Origin: Ferranicluibacter rubi
Lineage (GTDB): Bacteria > Pseudomonadota > Alphaproteobacteria > Rhizobiales > Rhizobiaceae
Length of the DNA: 64,000 nucleotides
NCBI RefSeq assembly: GCF_011603255.1
Contig: NZ_JAANCM010000004.1
Span: 401,789-465,788 of the forward strand
Direction of reading: 5' to 3'
Translations under genes and position numbers: made by a program
The notes under the pieces: model-generated
The model's database searches: none
What the model saw: only the letters and a program-made list of their open reading frames with translations
What the model was told of the DNA's origin: nothing
In this document: in pieces, positions 49,562-59,736 of the stretch
Layout of the letters: each line of letters starts with the position of its first letter
How positions within the stretch are numbered: position 1 is the first letter of the stretch

Positions 49562-50167
49562 TTAAGCCAGCGTTCCCTTGGTGGACGGAATGCGGCCGGC
49601 CTGGCGGGGGTCGATCTCGGTTGCCGTGCGCAGCACGCGGGCAACGGCCTTGAAGCATGTCTCGGCGATATGATGGTTGTTCGCGCCGTAGATGTTCTGG
49701 ATGTGCAGCGTGATGCCGGCATTTTGCGCCAGAGCGTGGAAGAACTCCCGCACCAGCTCCGTGTCGAACGTGCCGATCTTCGGCGAGGAGAACGTGACGT
49801 TCCAGACGAGGAACGGACGCCCGGAAACGTCCACCGCCGCCCGCGTCATCGTTTCGTCCATGGCAAGGTCGATCGAGGCATAGCGCGTGATGCCGCGCCG
49901 GTCGCCGAGCGCTTTCGCAATGGCCTGGCCGATGGCGATGCCCGTGTCCTCGACGGTGTGGTGATCATCCACATGCAAGTCGCCCTTTGCCTCGATCGTC
50001 ATGTCGATCAGGGAATGGCGCGATAGCTGATCGAGCATATGGTCGAAGAAGCCGACGCCCGTCGAGATGGTCGAGGCCCCGGTGCCGTCGATCGCGACGG
50101 ACACGGAGACGGACGTCTCGTTGGTCTTGCGGGATATGCTGCCGCTGCGGCCTTCTGCCTCTGCCAT
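49562..50167 (-). CDS. hisB: Imidazoleglycerol-phosphate dehydratase
   Basis: HisB dehydrates imidazole glycerol phosphate to imidazole acetol phosphate. The 201-residue protein is the single-function form, without the HisB-N phosphatase found in E. coli. It has [18 protein letters not shown], the metal site [20 protein letters not shown] and [21 protein letters not shown] (quoted by region). ATG at 50167 is chosen for its family match over a longer open frame. The gap to the next gene (49460-49561) shows no terminator I would trust. Confidence 0.96.
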   Translation of the reverse strand: MAEAEGRSGSISRKTNETSVSVSVAIDGTGASTISTGVGFFDHMLDQLSRHSLIDMTIEAKGDLHVDDHHTVEDTGIAIGQAIAKALGDRRGITRYASIDLAMDETMTRAAVDVSGRPFLVWNVTFSSPKIGTFDTELVREFFHALAQNAGITLHIQNIYGANNHHIAETCFKAVARVLRTATEIDPRQAGRIPSTKGTLA

Positions 50168-50281
50168 CGGGAACTCCGGTCTGTGAAAGTCGCCTGATAT
50201 CAGGCCGGCCGGAAAATATCCAGCTTCGATTATCCAGGCGCGATCGCTCCCCATAAGGCGCGCGTCCACCCTCTGCAGCAC

Positions 50282-50314
50282 CCTTTGCAATCGCTGCGGT
50301 CATTCTTACATAGA
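50282..50314 (+). promoter_or_regulatory. Candidate heat-shock (RpoH-type) promoter of hslV
   Basis: CCCTTTGCAA (50282-50291) and CTTACATAG (50306-50314) stand at plausible -35 and -10 spacing, about 65 bp upstream of hslV. hslVU is RpoH-dependent in many proteobacteria, but the match to the rhizobial RpoH consensus (CTTGAA at -35) is weak. Confidence 0.25.
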
Positions 50315-50378
50315 TCGCGACATCAAGCATTCGAACGCCCCGGGAACAGAGCCGGGAGCGGAAAGTGACAGGACGTTT

Positions 50379-50936
50379 ATGAGCGAACATAACCCTTACG
50401 GAACCATGCATGCGACCACGATCATCACCGTGCGCAAGGGCGGCCAGGTGGTCATGGCCGGCGACGGTCAGGTCAGCCTCGGCCAGACGGTGATGAAGGG
50501 CAATGCCCGCAAGGTGCGCCGGCTCGGCAAGGGCCAGGTCATCGCAGGCTTTGCCGGCGCCACGGCGGACGCCTTCACCCTTCTCGAGCGGCTGGAGGCC
50601 AAGCTGGAGCAATATCCCGACCAGCTGATGCGCGCGGCCGTCGAGCTTGCCAAGGACTGGCGGACCAACAAGTACCTGCGCAATCTCGAGGCGATGATGC
50701 TGGTCGCCGACAAGACGATCACGCTGGCGATCACCGGCAATGGCGACGTGCTAGAGCCGGAACACGGCACCATCGCCATCGGCTCGGGCGGCAACTACGC
50801 CTATGCCGCGGCCCGGGCGCTGATGGATTCGGACCGCACGGCGGAGGAGATCGCCCGCCGCGCCATGGAGATCGCTGGCGATATCTGCGTCTATACCAAC
50901 GGTAACATCGTCGTCGAGACGCTGGATGTCGCCTGA
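50379..50936 (+). CDS. hslV: ATP-dependent protease HslV, peptidase subunit
   Basis: HslV is the threonine peptidase of the HslUV proteasome-like protease that degrades misfolded and short-lived proteins. The 185-residue protein has [20 protein letters not shown], where the first Thr after cleavage is the nucleophile, [17 protein letters not shown] and [15 protein letters not shown]. The divergent hisB gene lies 211 bp away. It overlaps the GNAT gene by 11 bp, and hslU follows after that gene. Confidence 0.97.
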   Translation: MSEHNPYGTMHATTIITVRKGGQVVMAGDGQVSLGQTVMKGNARKVRRLGKGQVIAGFAGATADAFTLLERLEAKLEQYPDQLMRAAVELAKDWRTNKYLRNLEAMMLVADKTITLAITGNGDVLEPEHGTIAIGSGGNYAYAAARALMDSDRTAEEIARRAMEIAGDICVYTNGNIVVETLDVA

Positions 50937-51450
50937 ACCGGGCGACCCTTACGTCTTTCGCGCCCTGCGCCACGAGGATTTTCCGCGCCTGGCTCAGTGG
51001 CTCGCCGAGCCGCATGTCACGAGATGGTGGGATGCGGCGAAGGTCGAGCTCGAGGCCATCGCGCAAGCGATGAAGACGCGGGAAACGCAGCCGATGATCG
51101 TCGAATGGGAGGGCCGGCCGCTCGCCTACCTCCAGACCTATGATCCGCACCGCGAGGCGGACCATCCCTATCACGATCAGCCGGTGGGAACGCTCGGCCT
51201 CGACATGGTCATCGGCTTAGCCGAGGAAACCGGCAAGGGCCATGGCGGACGGATTGCCGCAAGCCTTGCGGCCCGGCTTTTCGAGGCAGGCACAAGGCGT
51301 ATCGTCATCGATCCGCACCCCGAGAATTCCCGCGCGATCCGGGCCTATGAGAAAGCCGGATTCCGCTTCATCGACCAGCGTCACAGCCTTTACGGTCCGG
51401 CCCATCTCATGGCGCTGGATGCCCAGATTGAAGAAACGGACACACCATGA
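50926..51450 (+). CDS. GNAT-family N-acetyltransferase (AAC(6')-like) between hslV and hslU
   Basis: The 174-residue protein has the aminoglycoside 6'-acetyltransferase-type layout: [20 protein letters not shown] with EPHVTRWWD, then [22 protein letters not shown] (acetyl-CoA binding loop) and [20 protein letters not shown]. It overlaps hslV by 11 bp and hslU by 4 bp (ATGA), so all three are translated together. The likeness to resistance enzymes does not show that it acts on drugs; the natural substrate is unknown. Confidence 0.88.
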   Translation: MSPEPGDPYVFRALRHEDFPRLAQWLAEPHVTRWWDAAKVELEAIAQAMKTRETQPMIVEWEGRPLAYLQTYDPHREADHPYHDQPVGTLGLDMVIGLAEETGKGHGGRIAASLAARLFEAGTRRIVIDPHPENSRAIRAYEKAGFRFIDQRHSLYGPAHLMALDAQIEETDTP

Positions 51451-52754
51451 CCACCTTTTCCCCAAGAGAGATCGTTTCCGAACTCGACCGCTACATCATC
51501 GGCCAGCACGATGCGAAACGCGCCGTCGCCATTGCGCTGCGCAACCGCTGGCGCCGCCAGCAGCTTCCCGACGAGTTGCGCGATGAGGTGATGCCGAAGA
51601 ACATCCTGATGATCGGGCCGACCGGTGTCGGCAAGACCGAAATCTCGCGCCGCCTCGCCAAGCTTGCCGGCGCGCCCTTCATCAAGGTCGAGGCCACCAA
51701 GTTCACAGAAGTCGGCTATGTCGGCCGCGATGTCGAACAGATCATCCGCGATCTGGTCGAGGTCGGCATCGGCCTCGTGCGCGAGAAGAAGCGCGGCGAG
51801 GTCAAGGCGAAGGCGCACCAGAATGCCGAGGAACGCGTGCTCGACGCCTTGGTCGGCAGCACCGCGTCGCCCGCGACCCGCGACAGCTTCCGCCGCAAGC
51901 TGCGCGACAACGAGCTGGACGACAAGGAAATCGACATCGAGGTCGCGGATACCGCAAGCCCCGGCGGCGGCTTCGAGATTCCCGGCATGCCGGGCGCCAA
52001 TATCGGCGTGCTCAACCTCTCGGACATGTTCGGCAAGGCCATGGGCGCCCGCACGAAGAAGGTGCGCACGACGGTCAAGAAGTCCTACGCGCTTTTGATC
52101 GACGACGAATCCGACAAGCTGCTCGACAATGAACAGATCCAGCGGGAGGCCGTGCGCTCGGCCGAGAACGATGGCATCGTCTTCCTCGACGAGATCGACA
52201 AGATCGCCGCCCGCGACGGTGGCATGGGTGCAGGCGTCTCGCGCGAAGGCGTGCAGCGCGACCTGCTGCCGCTGGTTGAGGGAACGACGGTCGCGACGAA
52301 GTATGGGCCGGTGAAGACCGACCATATCCTCTTCATCGCGTCCGGCGCCTTTCATGTGTCGAAGCCGTCGGATCTCCTGCCCGAACTTCAGGGTCGTCTG
52401 CCCATCCGGGTGGAGCTGAAGGCGCTGACCAAGGAAGACTTCCGCCGCATTCTGACGGAAACCGAGGCGAGCCTGATCCGCCAGTACAAGGCGCTGCTGG
52501 AGACGGAAGGCGTGACGCTCGACTTCTCCGACGATGCGCTCGACGCGCTGGCAGATGTCGCCGTCATGCTGAATTCCAGCGTCGAGAACATCGGCGCGCG
52601 CCGCCTGCAGACGGTCATGGAACGCGTGCTCGACGAGATCTCGTTTGCGGCTCCCGACAAGTCGGGGGAGGAACTCAACATCGATGCCGAATATGTGCGC
52701 AAGCATGTCGGCGACCTCGCGGCCAACACCGATCTGTCGCGTTACATCCTCTGA
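51447..52754 (+). CDS. hslU: ATP-dependent protease HslU, ATPase subunit
   Basis: HslU is the hexameric AAA+ unfoldase that feeds HslV. The 435-residue protein has [21 protein letters not shown] by region, Walker [41 protein letters not shown] (the pore-loop GYVG), Walker [14 protein letters not shown] and the C-terminal DLSRYIL tail that docks into HslV. It starts in the ATGA overlap with the GNAT gene. Length is normal. Confidence 0.98.
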   Translation: MTTFSPREIVSELDRYIIGQHDAKRAVAIALRNRWRRQQLPDELRDEVMPKNILMIGPTGVGKTEISRRLAKLAGAPFIKVEATKFTEVGYVGRDVEQIIRDLVEVGIGLVREKKRGEVKAKAHQNAEERVLDALVGSTASPATRDSFRRKLRDNELDDKEIDIEVADTASPGGGFEIPGMPGANIGVLNLSDMFGKAMGARTKKVRTTVKKSYALLIDDESDKLLDNEQIQREAVRSAENDGIVFLDEIDKIAARDGGMGAGVSREGVQRDLLPLVEGTTVATKYGPVKTDHILFIASGAFHVSKPSDLLPELQGRLPIRVELKALTKEDFRRILTETEASLIRQYKALLETEGVTLDFSDDALDALADVAVMLNSSVENIGARRLQTVMERVLDEISFAAPDKSGEELNIDAEYVRKHVGDLAANTDLSRYIL

Positions 52755-52911
52755 TGAACCGCATCGCAGCTTTCTCCGCGCCGCTTCAAAGGCGTGGAGG
52801 AAGCGGTTGCGGGGATAGACGGAATGGCAGAGGAATGACGGATGGCATGATTCCGACACCTTTACGCCGCATCACCTAAGCGAACCGCCGCACCCTCTGG
52901 AGACTGAAGCC

Positions 52912-53862
52912 TTGCGCAAACTCGTTCCCGCTCTCGCCCTTATCACCGCCCTGCTTGCTTCGGGCGCACCGGCCAGAGCGGAGATACGCGTGATGCCGGA
53001 GGGCAACCGCAATGCCGAGCAGCCGTCGGTGCCCGGCGCATCGGTTCGCCGCACGAAGGCGGGCAAATCGAGCTTCGACGCCAAATACGAGAAGGTGCGG
53101 CAGTTGCTCGCGACCGACAGCAAGCTGATGGGCAAGATCAAGTCCACCGCCCGCGCCTACGGCATCGACCCGATCCACATGGTCGGCGCCATCGTCGGCG
53201 AGCACACCTATAATGTCGACGCCTATGACCGGCTGCAGTCCTACTACGTCAAGGCAGCGGCCTATGCCGGCAACAGTTTCCGCTTCGCCTATGATGGCGA
53301 ATCGATCGCCGACTTCGTCGATCGCCCGCAATTTTCCGTCTGCGCTGGCAAAAAGGGCTCCTACGCCCTGTGGAGCTGCCGCGAGGGTGTCTGGGACAAG
53401 GACTTCCGCGGCGAAACGGTCGGGGGCACGTCGTTCCCGAACAACCGCTTCTCCGCCGTCTTCTTCCAGCCCTTCTATGCCGGCCAGACCTTCGGCCTCG
53501 GCCAGATCAATCCGCTGACGGCGCTGATGATGACCGACACCGTTGCGCGGGTGTCCGGCTATGAGCGGTTGGACGAGAACAGCGCGGCCGACGTCTACAA
53601 GGCGATCATGGACCCCGACCAGTCGCTTGCCTACATGGCCGCCGTCATCCGCCATTCCATCGACGTCTACCGTTCGGTGGCCGACGTCGATATTTCCGAC
53701 AATCCCGGCATCACGGCGACGCTCTACAACATCGGCAATCCCGACCAGCGCGCAGCAGAGCTCGCAGCGAAAAACCGATCGGGCGCCGCACAGTGGCCCG
53801 AGGAAAACTACTATGGCTGGCTGGTGAACGAGAAGCTGACGGAATTGAAGGCGCTTCTCTGA
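52912..53862 (+). CDS. DUF1402 periplasmic protein
   Basis: The 316-residue protein starts from TTG, with GGAG at 52899-52902. A Sec signal peptide is clear: RKLVPALALITALLASGAPARAE with cleavage after ARA. The mature part has IDPIHMVGAIVGEHTYNVDAYD, FGLGQINPLTALMMTDTVAR and NPGITATLYNIGNPDQRAAE. The pattern of a GLGQINPLTA motif and helices resembles lysozyme-like or transglycosylase folds, but catalytic assignment is inference. Named DUF1402 from family likeness. It follows hslU by about 157 bp that hold no gene. Confidence 0.85.
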   Translation: MRKLVPALALITALLASGAPARAEIRVMPEGNRNAEQPSVPGASVRRTKAGKSSFDAKYEKVRQLLATDSKLMGKIKSTARAYGIDPIHMVGAIVGEHTYNVDAYDRLQSYYVKAAAYAGNSFRFAYDGESIADFVDRPQFSVCAGKKGSYALWSCREGVWDKDFRGETVGGTSFPNNRFSAVFFQPFYAGQTFGLGQINPLTALMMTDTVARVSGYERLDENSAADVYKAIMDPDQSLAYMAAVIRHSIDVYRSVADVDISDNPGITATLYNIGNPDQRAAELAAKNRSGAAQWPEENYYGWLVNEKLTELKALL

Positions 53863-53905
53863 AACCCATAAGACCGGCCCCCGCAATCAAAGGCCAGAAC
53901 TGCCC

Positions 53906-55300
53906 ATGGATATGATCTCACGACCCTTCGAGCCGCCGGCCCCTGTTCCGCGCGCGCAGGACCTTTCCAAGTTCGAGGTCCTCCGGACGGTCCTGCGCAA
54001 TCCGCTCGAGCTTTGGAGCGAGCAGTCCTACACGCTGCCCTGGATCGAGACGCGGTTCGTCAACCAGCAGACCCTGATCGTCAACGATCCCGGCCTGATC
54101 CGCTATATCCTCGTCGAAAACGTCGCGAACTACGAAATGTCGGAGGTTCGCCGGCTCGTCTTGCGGCCGATCTTGCGCGATGGCCTGCTGACGGCCGAAG
54201 GTGCCACGTGGAAGCGGACCCGCAAGGCGGTGGCGCCGGTGTTCACGCCACGCCACGCCAAGGGCTTCGCCGACAAGATGCTCTCGACCTGCGAGCATTA
54301 TGCCGGCCGCTACGATCGTGCCGTCGATACGCATGGTGTGGTCGATATCGCCACCGACATGACGGAACTGACCTACGATATCCTGGCGGAGACCTTGTTT
54401 TCCGGGCAGATCGCCGCGGAAACCGAGAGTTTCACCAGGGATGTCGAGACGCTGCTCGGCAGTATGGGGCGTGTCGATCCCATGGATATGCTGCTCGCCC
54501 CCTCTTGGGTTCCGCGCGTCACGCGCTGGGGCAGCGGCAAGCTGATGCGCCGCTTCGGCACCGTGGTGGCTGCCACGATGGAGGAGCGCCGGCGGCAGAT
54601 GCGCGCTCATCCCGACACGGTGCCGCAGGATTTCCTGACGCTGCTTCTGGAGCGGGAAGGCCCGGACGGTCTGCATGCCGACGAGATCGCCGACAATATC
54701 CTGACCTTCATCGGCGCCGGCCACGAGACCACGGCCCGCGCGCTTGGCTGGACGTTCTACTGCATCGCCCACGCGCCGGAATTCCGCGCGTTGATGGAGA
54801 CGGAGATCGACCGCGTCATCGGAAACGGGACGGACCCGGTCGACTGGCTGGAGAACATGCCGCATGTCCGCGCCGCGTTCGAGGAATCCATGCGGCTCTA
54901 TCCGCCGGCACCGTCGATCAACCGGGCAGCCATCGAGGCGGACAGCTGGACGTCGCCGACCGGCGAGCGCATCGATATCGCCAAGGGCGTCTCGGTCCTC
55001 GTCATGCCCTGGACCCTGCATCGCCATACGCTCTACTGGGAGAGGCCGCGCGCCTTCATGCCGCAGCGCTTCATGCCCGGCAATCGCGAGAGCCTGCACC
55101 GCTTCCAGTATCTGCCCTTCGGCGCCGGCCCGCGCGTCTGCATCGGCGCGACGTTTGCGCTGCAGGAAGCGGTGATCGCGCTCGGCGTGCTGATGAAAAC
55201 CTATCGCTTCGACGTGACGCCGCAAACACGCCCCTGGCCCGTGCAAAGGCTGACGACGCAGCCTCAGGGCGGTATCCCCATGCGGGTCACGCGGCGGTAA
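53906..55300 (+). CDS. Cytochrome P450
   Basis: The 464-residue protein is a soluble P450: I-helix oxygen-binding FIGAGHETTARALGW, K-helix EESMRLYPPAPS, and the heme loop FGAGPRVCIGATFALQE with the axial ligand Cys412. It has no N-terminal membrane anchor. The sequence resembles CYP102/CYP4-like long-chain monooxygenase heads rather than class I camphor-type enzymes. No ferredoxin or reductase gene is next to it, so electrons must come from elsewhere. It lies 43 bp after the DUF1402 gene and 99 bp before glcB. Substrate unknown. Confidence 0.93.
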   Translation: MDMISRPFEPPAPVPRAQDLSKFEVLRTVLRNPLELWSEQSYTLPWIETRFVNQQTLIVNDPGLIRYILVENVANYEMSEVRRLVLRPILRDGLLTAEGATWKRTRKAVAPVFTPRHAKGFADKMLSTCEHYAGRYDRAVDTHGVVDIATDMTELTYDILAETLFSGQIAAETESFTRDVETLLGSMGRVDPMDMLLAPSWVPRVTRWGSGKLMRRFGTVVAATMEERRRQMRAHPDTVPQDFLTLLLEREGPDGLHADEIADNILTFIGAGHETTARALGWTFYCIAHAPEFRALMETEIDRVIGNGTDPVDWLENMPHVRAAFEESMRLYPPAPSINRAAIEADSWTSPTGERIDIAKGVSVLVMPWTLHRHTLYWERPRAFMPQRFMPGNRESLHRFQYLPFGAGPRVCIGATFALQEAVIALGVLMKTYRFDVTPQTRPWPVQRLTTQPQGGIPMRVTRR

Positions 55301-55399
55301 AGTACCCGCAGGGTTTCCTTCGATATGAGAAAACGTTGACTTCACGGCGTTCGTGAGGACATTGCAATGCACGAAACGGGGAAAGAGTGAGGAGACGTC

Positions 55400-57559
55400 A
55401 TGAGCCGCATCGACACACAGGGTTTGCAGATCGAACAGGGCCTCCACGCCTTCATCGTCAACGAGGCGCTGCCGGGAACGGGGATCGAGGCCGACCGCTT
55501 CTTCGAAAGCTTCTCCGCGATCGTCCATGATCTCGCCCCGAAGAACCGGACACTGCTGCAGGTTCGCGATGCGTTGCAGGAGAGAATCGATGCCTGGTAC
55601 CGCGAAAACGGCGTTCCGGTCGATCTCAAGGCCTATACCGACTTCCTGACCGAGATCGGCTACCTTCTGCCGGAAGGGCCTGATTTCACCGTTTCCACCT
55701 CAAACGTCGATCCCGAGATCGCCGCGATCGCCGGGCCGCAGCTCGTCGTTCCCGTAATGAATGCGCGCTATGCGCTGAACGCCGCCAATGCGCGCTGGGG
55801 TTCGCTCTACGATGCGCTCTACGGCACGGACGCGATTTCCGATGAGGGCGGTGCGGAGAAGGGCAAGGGCTACAACCCCGCCCGCGGCAGCAAGGTCATC
55901 GCCTGGGCGCGCAACTTCCTCGATTCGAGCGCCCCGCTGGACGGTGCCAGCTGGACCGACCTGCGATCGATCTCGGTCGCCGACGGCCGGCTGGTCCTCA
56001 ACGACGGAGCGCTGTCGCTGAAGGACCCGGCCCAGTTCGCAGGCTTCAAGGGCGACGCCGCAGCGCCCGCCTCGATCTTCCTCAAGCGCAACGCGCTGCA
56101 TGTCGAGATCGTCATCGATGCCACGACCGCGATCGGTGCCGATGATCCGGCGCATATTTCCGACGTTGTGCTCGAATCCGCCATCACCGCGATCATGGAC
56201 TGCGAGGATTCGGTGGCCGCCGTCGATGCCGACGACAAGACGCTGATCTACCGCAACTGGCTCGGCCTGATGGACGGCACGCTTGCCGAAGAGGTCGCCA
56301 AGGGCGGCCGCAGCTTTACCCGCCGCCTCAATCCGGATGTCGCCTTGACCGCGCCGGATGGCAGCGAAATCACGCTGAAGGGCCGGGCGCTGATGCTCGT
56401 GCGCAATGTCGGCCACCTCATGACCAATCCGGCGATCCTCGACCGGGACGGTAACGAGGTTCCCGAGGGCATCATGGATGCCGTGATCACGGCCCTGATC
56501 GCGCTGCTGGACATCGGCCCGTCCGGCCGGCGTATGAACTCGCGCGAAGGCTCGATGTATGTCGTCAAGCCGAAGATGCACGGTCCCGACGAAGTCGCCT
56601 TCGCCTGCGAGATCTTTACCCGCGTCGAGCAGGCGCTGGGCATGGCGCCGAACACGATCAAGATGGGCATCATGGACGAGGAGCGCCGCACGACGGTCAA
56701 CCTCAAGGCCTGCATCGGCGCCGCGCGCGAGCGCGTCGTGTTCATCAACACCGGCTTCCTCGATCGCACCGGCGATGAGATCCATACGTCCATGGAAGCC
56801 GGCCCGATGATCCGCAAGGGCGATATGAAGCAGGCGGCCTGGATCGCGGCCTATGAAAACTGGAACGTGGATATCGGCCTCGCCTGCGGTCTGGCCGGCC
56901 ATGCCCAGATCGGCAAGGGCATGTGGGCCATGCCGGACCTGATGGCGGCCATGCTGGAGCAGAAGATCGCGCATCCCAAGGCCGGCGCCAACACCGCCTG
57001 GGTTCCCTCGCCAACGGCGGCGACCCTCCACGCGACGCATTATCACACGGTCGATGTCGCCGAGGTCCAGCAGGGCCTGAAAACCCGCCCGCGTGCCAAG
57101 CTCGACGATATTCTCTCCATCCCCGTGGCCACCCGCCCGAACTGGACGCCGGAAGAAATCCAGCGCGAACTCGACAACAATGCGCAGGGCATTCTGGGCT
57201 ATGTCGTGCGCTGGATCGACCAGGGCGTCGGCTGCTCCAAAGTGCCCGACATCAATAATATCGGCCTGATGGAAGACCGCGCCACCCTGCGCATTTCCGC
57301 CCAGCACATGGCGAATTGGCTGCATCACGGCGTCGTCTCGGCCGATCAGGTCACCGAAACCCTGAAGCGCATGGCCGGCATCGTCGATCGGCAGAATGCG
57401 GACGATGCGGCCTACCGCCCGATGGCCACGGATTTCGACGGTTCCGTCGCCTTCCAGGCAGCCCTCGACCTCGTCTTCAAGGGCCGCGAGCAGCCGAATG
57501 GTTACACCGAACCGGTCCTCCATCGCTGCCGCATCGAGCTGAAAGCGGCATCGCGATAG
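55400..57559 (+). CDS. glcB: Malate synthase G
   Basis: GlcB condenses glyoxylate with acetyl-CoA to form malate, needed for growth on acetate or glycolate. The 719-residue protein has [20 protein letters not shown], the metal-binding [51 protein letters not shown] and the C-terminal [20 protein letters not shown] region (quoted in parts). Its size marks the G form; the A form is about 530 residues. GGAGACGTC precedes the start. A bidirectional terminator follows. Confidence 0.97.
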   Translation: MSRIDTQGLQIEQGLHAFIVNEALPGTGIEADRFFESFSAIVHDLAPKNRTLLQVRDALQERIDAWYRENGVPVDLKAYTDFLTEIGYLLPEGPDFTVSTSNVDPEIAAIAGPQLVVPVMNARYALNAANARWGSLYDALYGTDAISDEGGAEKGKGYNPARGSKVIAWARNFLDSSAPLDGASWTDLRSISVADGRLVLNDGALSLKDPAQFAGFKGDAAAPASIFLKRNALHVEIVIDATTAIGADDPAHISDVVLESAITAIMDCEDSVAAVDADDKTLIYRNWLGLMDGTLAEEVAKGGRSFTRRLNPDVALTAPDGSEITLKGRALMLVRNVGHLMTNPAILDRDGNEVPEGIMDAVITALIALLDIGPSGRRMNSREGSMYVVKPKMHGPDEVAFACEIFTRVEQALGMAPNTIKMGIMDEERRTTVNLKACIGAARERVVFINTGFLDRTGDEIHTSMEAGPMIRKGDMKQAAWIAAYENWNVDIGLACGLAGHAQIGKGMWAMPDLMAAMLEQKIAHPKAGANTAWVPSPTAATLHATHYHTVDVAEVQQGLKTRPRAKLDDILSIPVATRPNWTPEEIQRELDNNAQGILGYVVRWIDQGVGCSKVPDINNIGLMEDRATLRISAQHMANWLHHGVVSADQVTETLKRMAGIVDRQNADDAAYRPMATDFDGSVAFQAALDLVFKGREQPNGYTEPVLHRCRIELKAASR

Positions 57560-57606
57560 CGATGCCTGCCCGGCAAGCCGGAACGCAGGTGTGAGATGCC
57601 CATAAA

Positions 57607-57632
57607 AAAACCCGGAGCGATCCGGGTTTTTC
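57607..57632. terminator. Bidirectional terminator between glcB and the L,D-transpeptidase gene
   Basis: AAAACCCGGA (57607-57616) and TCCGGGTTTT (57621-57630) form a perfect 10-bp stem with a 4-base loop. Confidence 0.9.
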
Positions 57633-57664
57633 TGTGAAAGGCGATGATGCCGTGATCGGTTCGA

Positions 57665-58336
57665 TTACTGCTGAACGACGACCAGCGTGCTCTTGCCCGG
57701 GCGAACGCGGGAATAGAGATCGATGATGTCCTGGTTCATCAGACGGATGCAGCCCGAAGACGCGGCCGTTCCGATCGAGTTCCACTCCGGCGTTCCATGC
57801 AGGCGGAACAGCGTGTCCTTGCCTTCATCGTTGAAGAGATAGAGTGCGCGCGCGCCGAGCGGGTTGCGCAGGCCCGGGCCCATGCCGGCCTCGACATATT
57901 GCGCGACGTCGGGACGGCGCTGCGCCATTTCCTTCGGCGGATGCCATGTCGGCCATTCCTGCTTCCACGCGACATAGGCTCGGCCCTGCCAGGCGAAGCC
58001 CTGCTTGCCGACGCCGATCCCGTAGCGAACTGCCTTGCCGCCGGGCAGCACGTAATAGAGGAAGCGGTTCGGCGTGTTGACCACGATCGTGCCGACCGGT
58101 TCGTTCGTCGCGTAATCGATGATCTGGCGATGGAAGCGCTGATCGACGCGGTTGATCGGGATCGCCGGAAGCGCGTAGCCGTGATCTTCGACCGGGCCGT
58201 AGCCGTCGGAGAAGATCTGGTTGGTCGCGACATGCTGGATCGGCGTGTTGGACGCGGTGACGGGCGCCGTGGAGCAACCGGCCAGAGCGACGCTTGCCAG
58301 AAGGCTGCACAGGAAGAATGCGTTGCGGGTGCGCAT
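57665..58336 (-). CDS. L,D-transpeptidase (ErfK/YbiS/YkuD), lipoprotein
   Basis: These enzymes form 3-3 cross-links in peptidoglycan or attach proteins to it. The 223-residue protein has a lipoprotein signal ending LASVALAGC (lipidated Cys21) and a YkuD domain from about residue 80, with catalytic residues in RLHGTPEWNSIGTAASSGCIRLM (His180, Cys196; shown by region). Rhizobiales grow from a pole and rely heavily on L,D-transpeptidases. It is convergent with glcB and divergent from mmcB. Confidence 0.94.
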   Translation of the reverse strand: MRTRNAFFLCSLLASVALAGCSTAPVTASNTPIQHVATNQIFSDGYGPVEDHGYALPAIPINRVDQRFHRQIIDYATNEPVGTIVVNTPNRFLYYVLPGGKAVRYGIGVGKQGFAWQGRAYVAWKQEWPTWHPPKEMAQRRPDVAQYVEAGMGPGLRNPLGARALYLFNDEGKDTLFRLHGTPEWNSIGTAASSGCIRLMNQDIIDLYSRVRPGKSTLVVVQQ

Positions 58337-58537
58337 GAGAATCTCTTAAAAGGAAGCGAAGGACGGCTCGAGTGGTTCGACCATCAGCCACTACGCTTAT
58401 TTTCCATTCGCCGGGTCCTTGCAAGGGAATGCGCTGCAGCATGAAGTTCTGCGGATTCAAATTCGCCATGGATGGTTTTTTTGCAACAAAGACCACTATC
58501 CCAAGCATTTGAAGCGCATGCCAGACAGGAAGATGCC

Positions 58538-59068
58538 ATGCCGATCGTCTCGCTCCACGCCACCACCCCGCTCGTCGACGGACGTCAGTCCCGCCGCGCG
58601 ATGCTCGTTCGCCGCGGCTTGCAACGCTACCTTTACGATCTGCGCCATGCGGTCATGCCGGAACTGACGCTGGCAAGTGGCCGCAGGGCCGATCTCGCCT
58701 CGATTTCCCCGAAAGGCGAGATCTGGATCGTCGAGATCAAGACGTCGATCGAGGATTTCAAGGTGGACCGGAAATGGCCGGACTACCGGCTGCATTGCGA
58801 CCGGCTGTTCTTTGCCACCCATGCGGAGGTGCCGCTCGACATCTTTCCGGAGGATTGCGGCCTGTTTCTCTCCGACGGCTACGGCGCCGACATGATCCGC
58901 GATGCGCCGGAGCATCGTCTCTCGGCCCCGCAGCGCAAATCGGTCACGCTGAATTTCGCCCGGGCCGCGGCCCAGCGGCTCATGCTCGCGGAATGGTGCG
59001 TCGGCGGCACCAGTGATGCCTCGCCGCTGCAGGACATCATGTCCGGTGCGCAGGACAGCGATCTCTGA
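58538..59068 (+). CDS. mmcB: MmcB family DNA repair protein
   Basis: MmcB is a small alphaproteobacterial protein linked to DNA damage-induced mutagenesis. The 176-residue protein has RRAMLVRRGLQRYLYDLRHA and a nuclease-like core with LTLASGRRADLASISPKGEI and WIVEIKTSIEDFKVDRKWPDY, in which Asp and E-x-K follow the PD-(D/E)XK pattern. ATG at 58538 has AGGAAG upstream; a longer in-frame start has no similarity. It is convergent with actR, ending 4 bp from it. Nuclease activity is inferred from the fold. Confidence 0.88.
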   Translation: MPIVSLHATTPLVDGRQSRRAMLVRRGLQRYLYDLRHAVMPELTLASGRRADLASISPKGEIWIVEIKTSIEDFKVDRKWPDYRLHCDRLFFATHAEVPLDIFPEDCGLFLSDGYGADMIRDAPEHRLSAPQRKSVTLNFARAAAQRLMLAEWCVGGTSDASPLQDIMSGAQDSDL

Positions 59069-59072
59069 AAGG

Positions 59073-59666
59073 CTATTTCGGAGCGCGCTTGGCAAGGATC
59101 CGCTGCAGCGTCCGCCGGTGCATGTTCAGCCGCCGTGCCGTCTCCGACACGTTGCGCTCGCAGATCTCGAACACCCGCTGGATATGCTCCCAGCGCACGC
59201 GGTCGGCCGACATCGGGTTCTCCGGCAATTCCGCCTTGTCGCCGTCGCTCTGGACGAGGGCGTTGTAGACCTCGTCGGCATCCGCGGGCTTCGACAGATA
59301 GTCCACCGCACCGAGCTTCACCGCGTTCACCGCCGTCGCGATATTGCCATATCCGGTCAGCATGATGATGCGCGTGTCGTCCCGGCAGCCGCGGATCGCC
59401 TCGATCACGTCGAGTCCGCTGCCATCGCCCAGCCGGAGATCGACCACCGCATATTTCGGCGGATGCCGTTTCGCCTGGGCGATGCCGTCGGCAACCGATT
59501 CGGCGATCTCGACGGTGAAGCCACGCTGCTCCATCGCCCGCGCCAGCCGGCGCACGAACGGACCGTCATCATCGACAATCAGCAGCGACGGATCGAGCCC
59601 AATCGCATCGTTCAATGGGGTTGCAACAGTCTCGCCGGCCGCCCCGGCATCGGCTTTCTCGCTCAT
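59073..59666 (-). CDS. actR: Redox response regulator ActR (RegA/PrrA family)
   Basis: ActR is the partner of ActS and controls redox, respiratory, nitrogen and acid-tolerance genes. The 197-residue protein has a receiver with Asp76 in AVVDLRLGDGSGLDVIE and Lys in DYLSKPADADEV, then a linker and a Fis-type helix-turn-helix (NVSETARRLNMHRRTLQRIL), the strongly conserved RegA ending. ATG at 59666 is preferred to an upstream start. It follows actS by 70 bp on the same strand and ends 4 bp from mmcB. Confidence 0.95.
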   Translation of the reverse strand: MSEKADAGAAGETVATPLNDAIGLDPSLLIVDDDGPFVRRLARAMEQRGFTVEIAESVADGIAQAKRHPPKYAVVDLRLGDGSGLDVIEAIRGCRDDTRIIMLTGYGNIATAVNAVKLGAVDYLSKPADADEVYNALVQSDGDKAELPENPMSADRVRWEHIQRVFEICERNVSETARRLNMHRRTLQRILAKRAPK

Positions 59667-59736
59667 GGCGCGATCCTTCCTGTCTCTCTTATGGGTTAGA
59701 TAAGGATCGGCCATCCCGGGGGAAAGGCGCAACCGC

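Noticed and set aside
50379..51450. Acquired aminoglycoside-resistance gene
   Set aside because: The GNAT gene is embedded by overlaps in the hslVU operon with the same codon style as its neighbours, so it looks ancestral rather than acquired.
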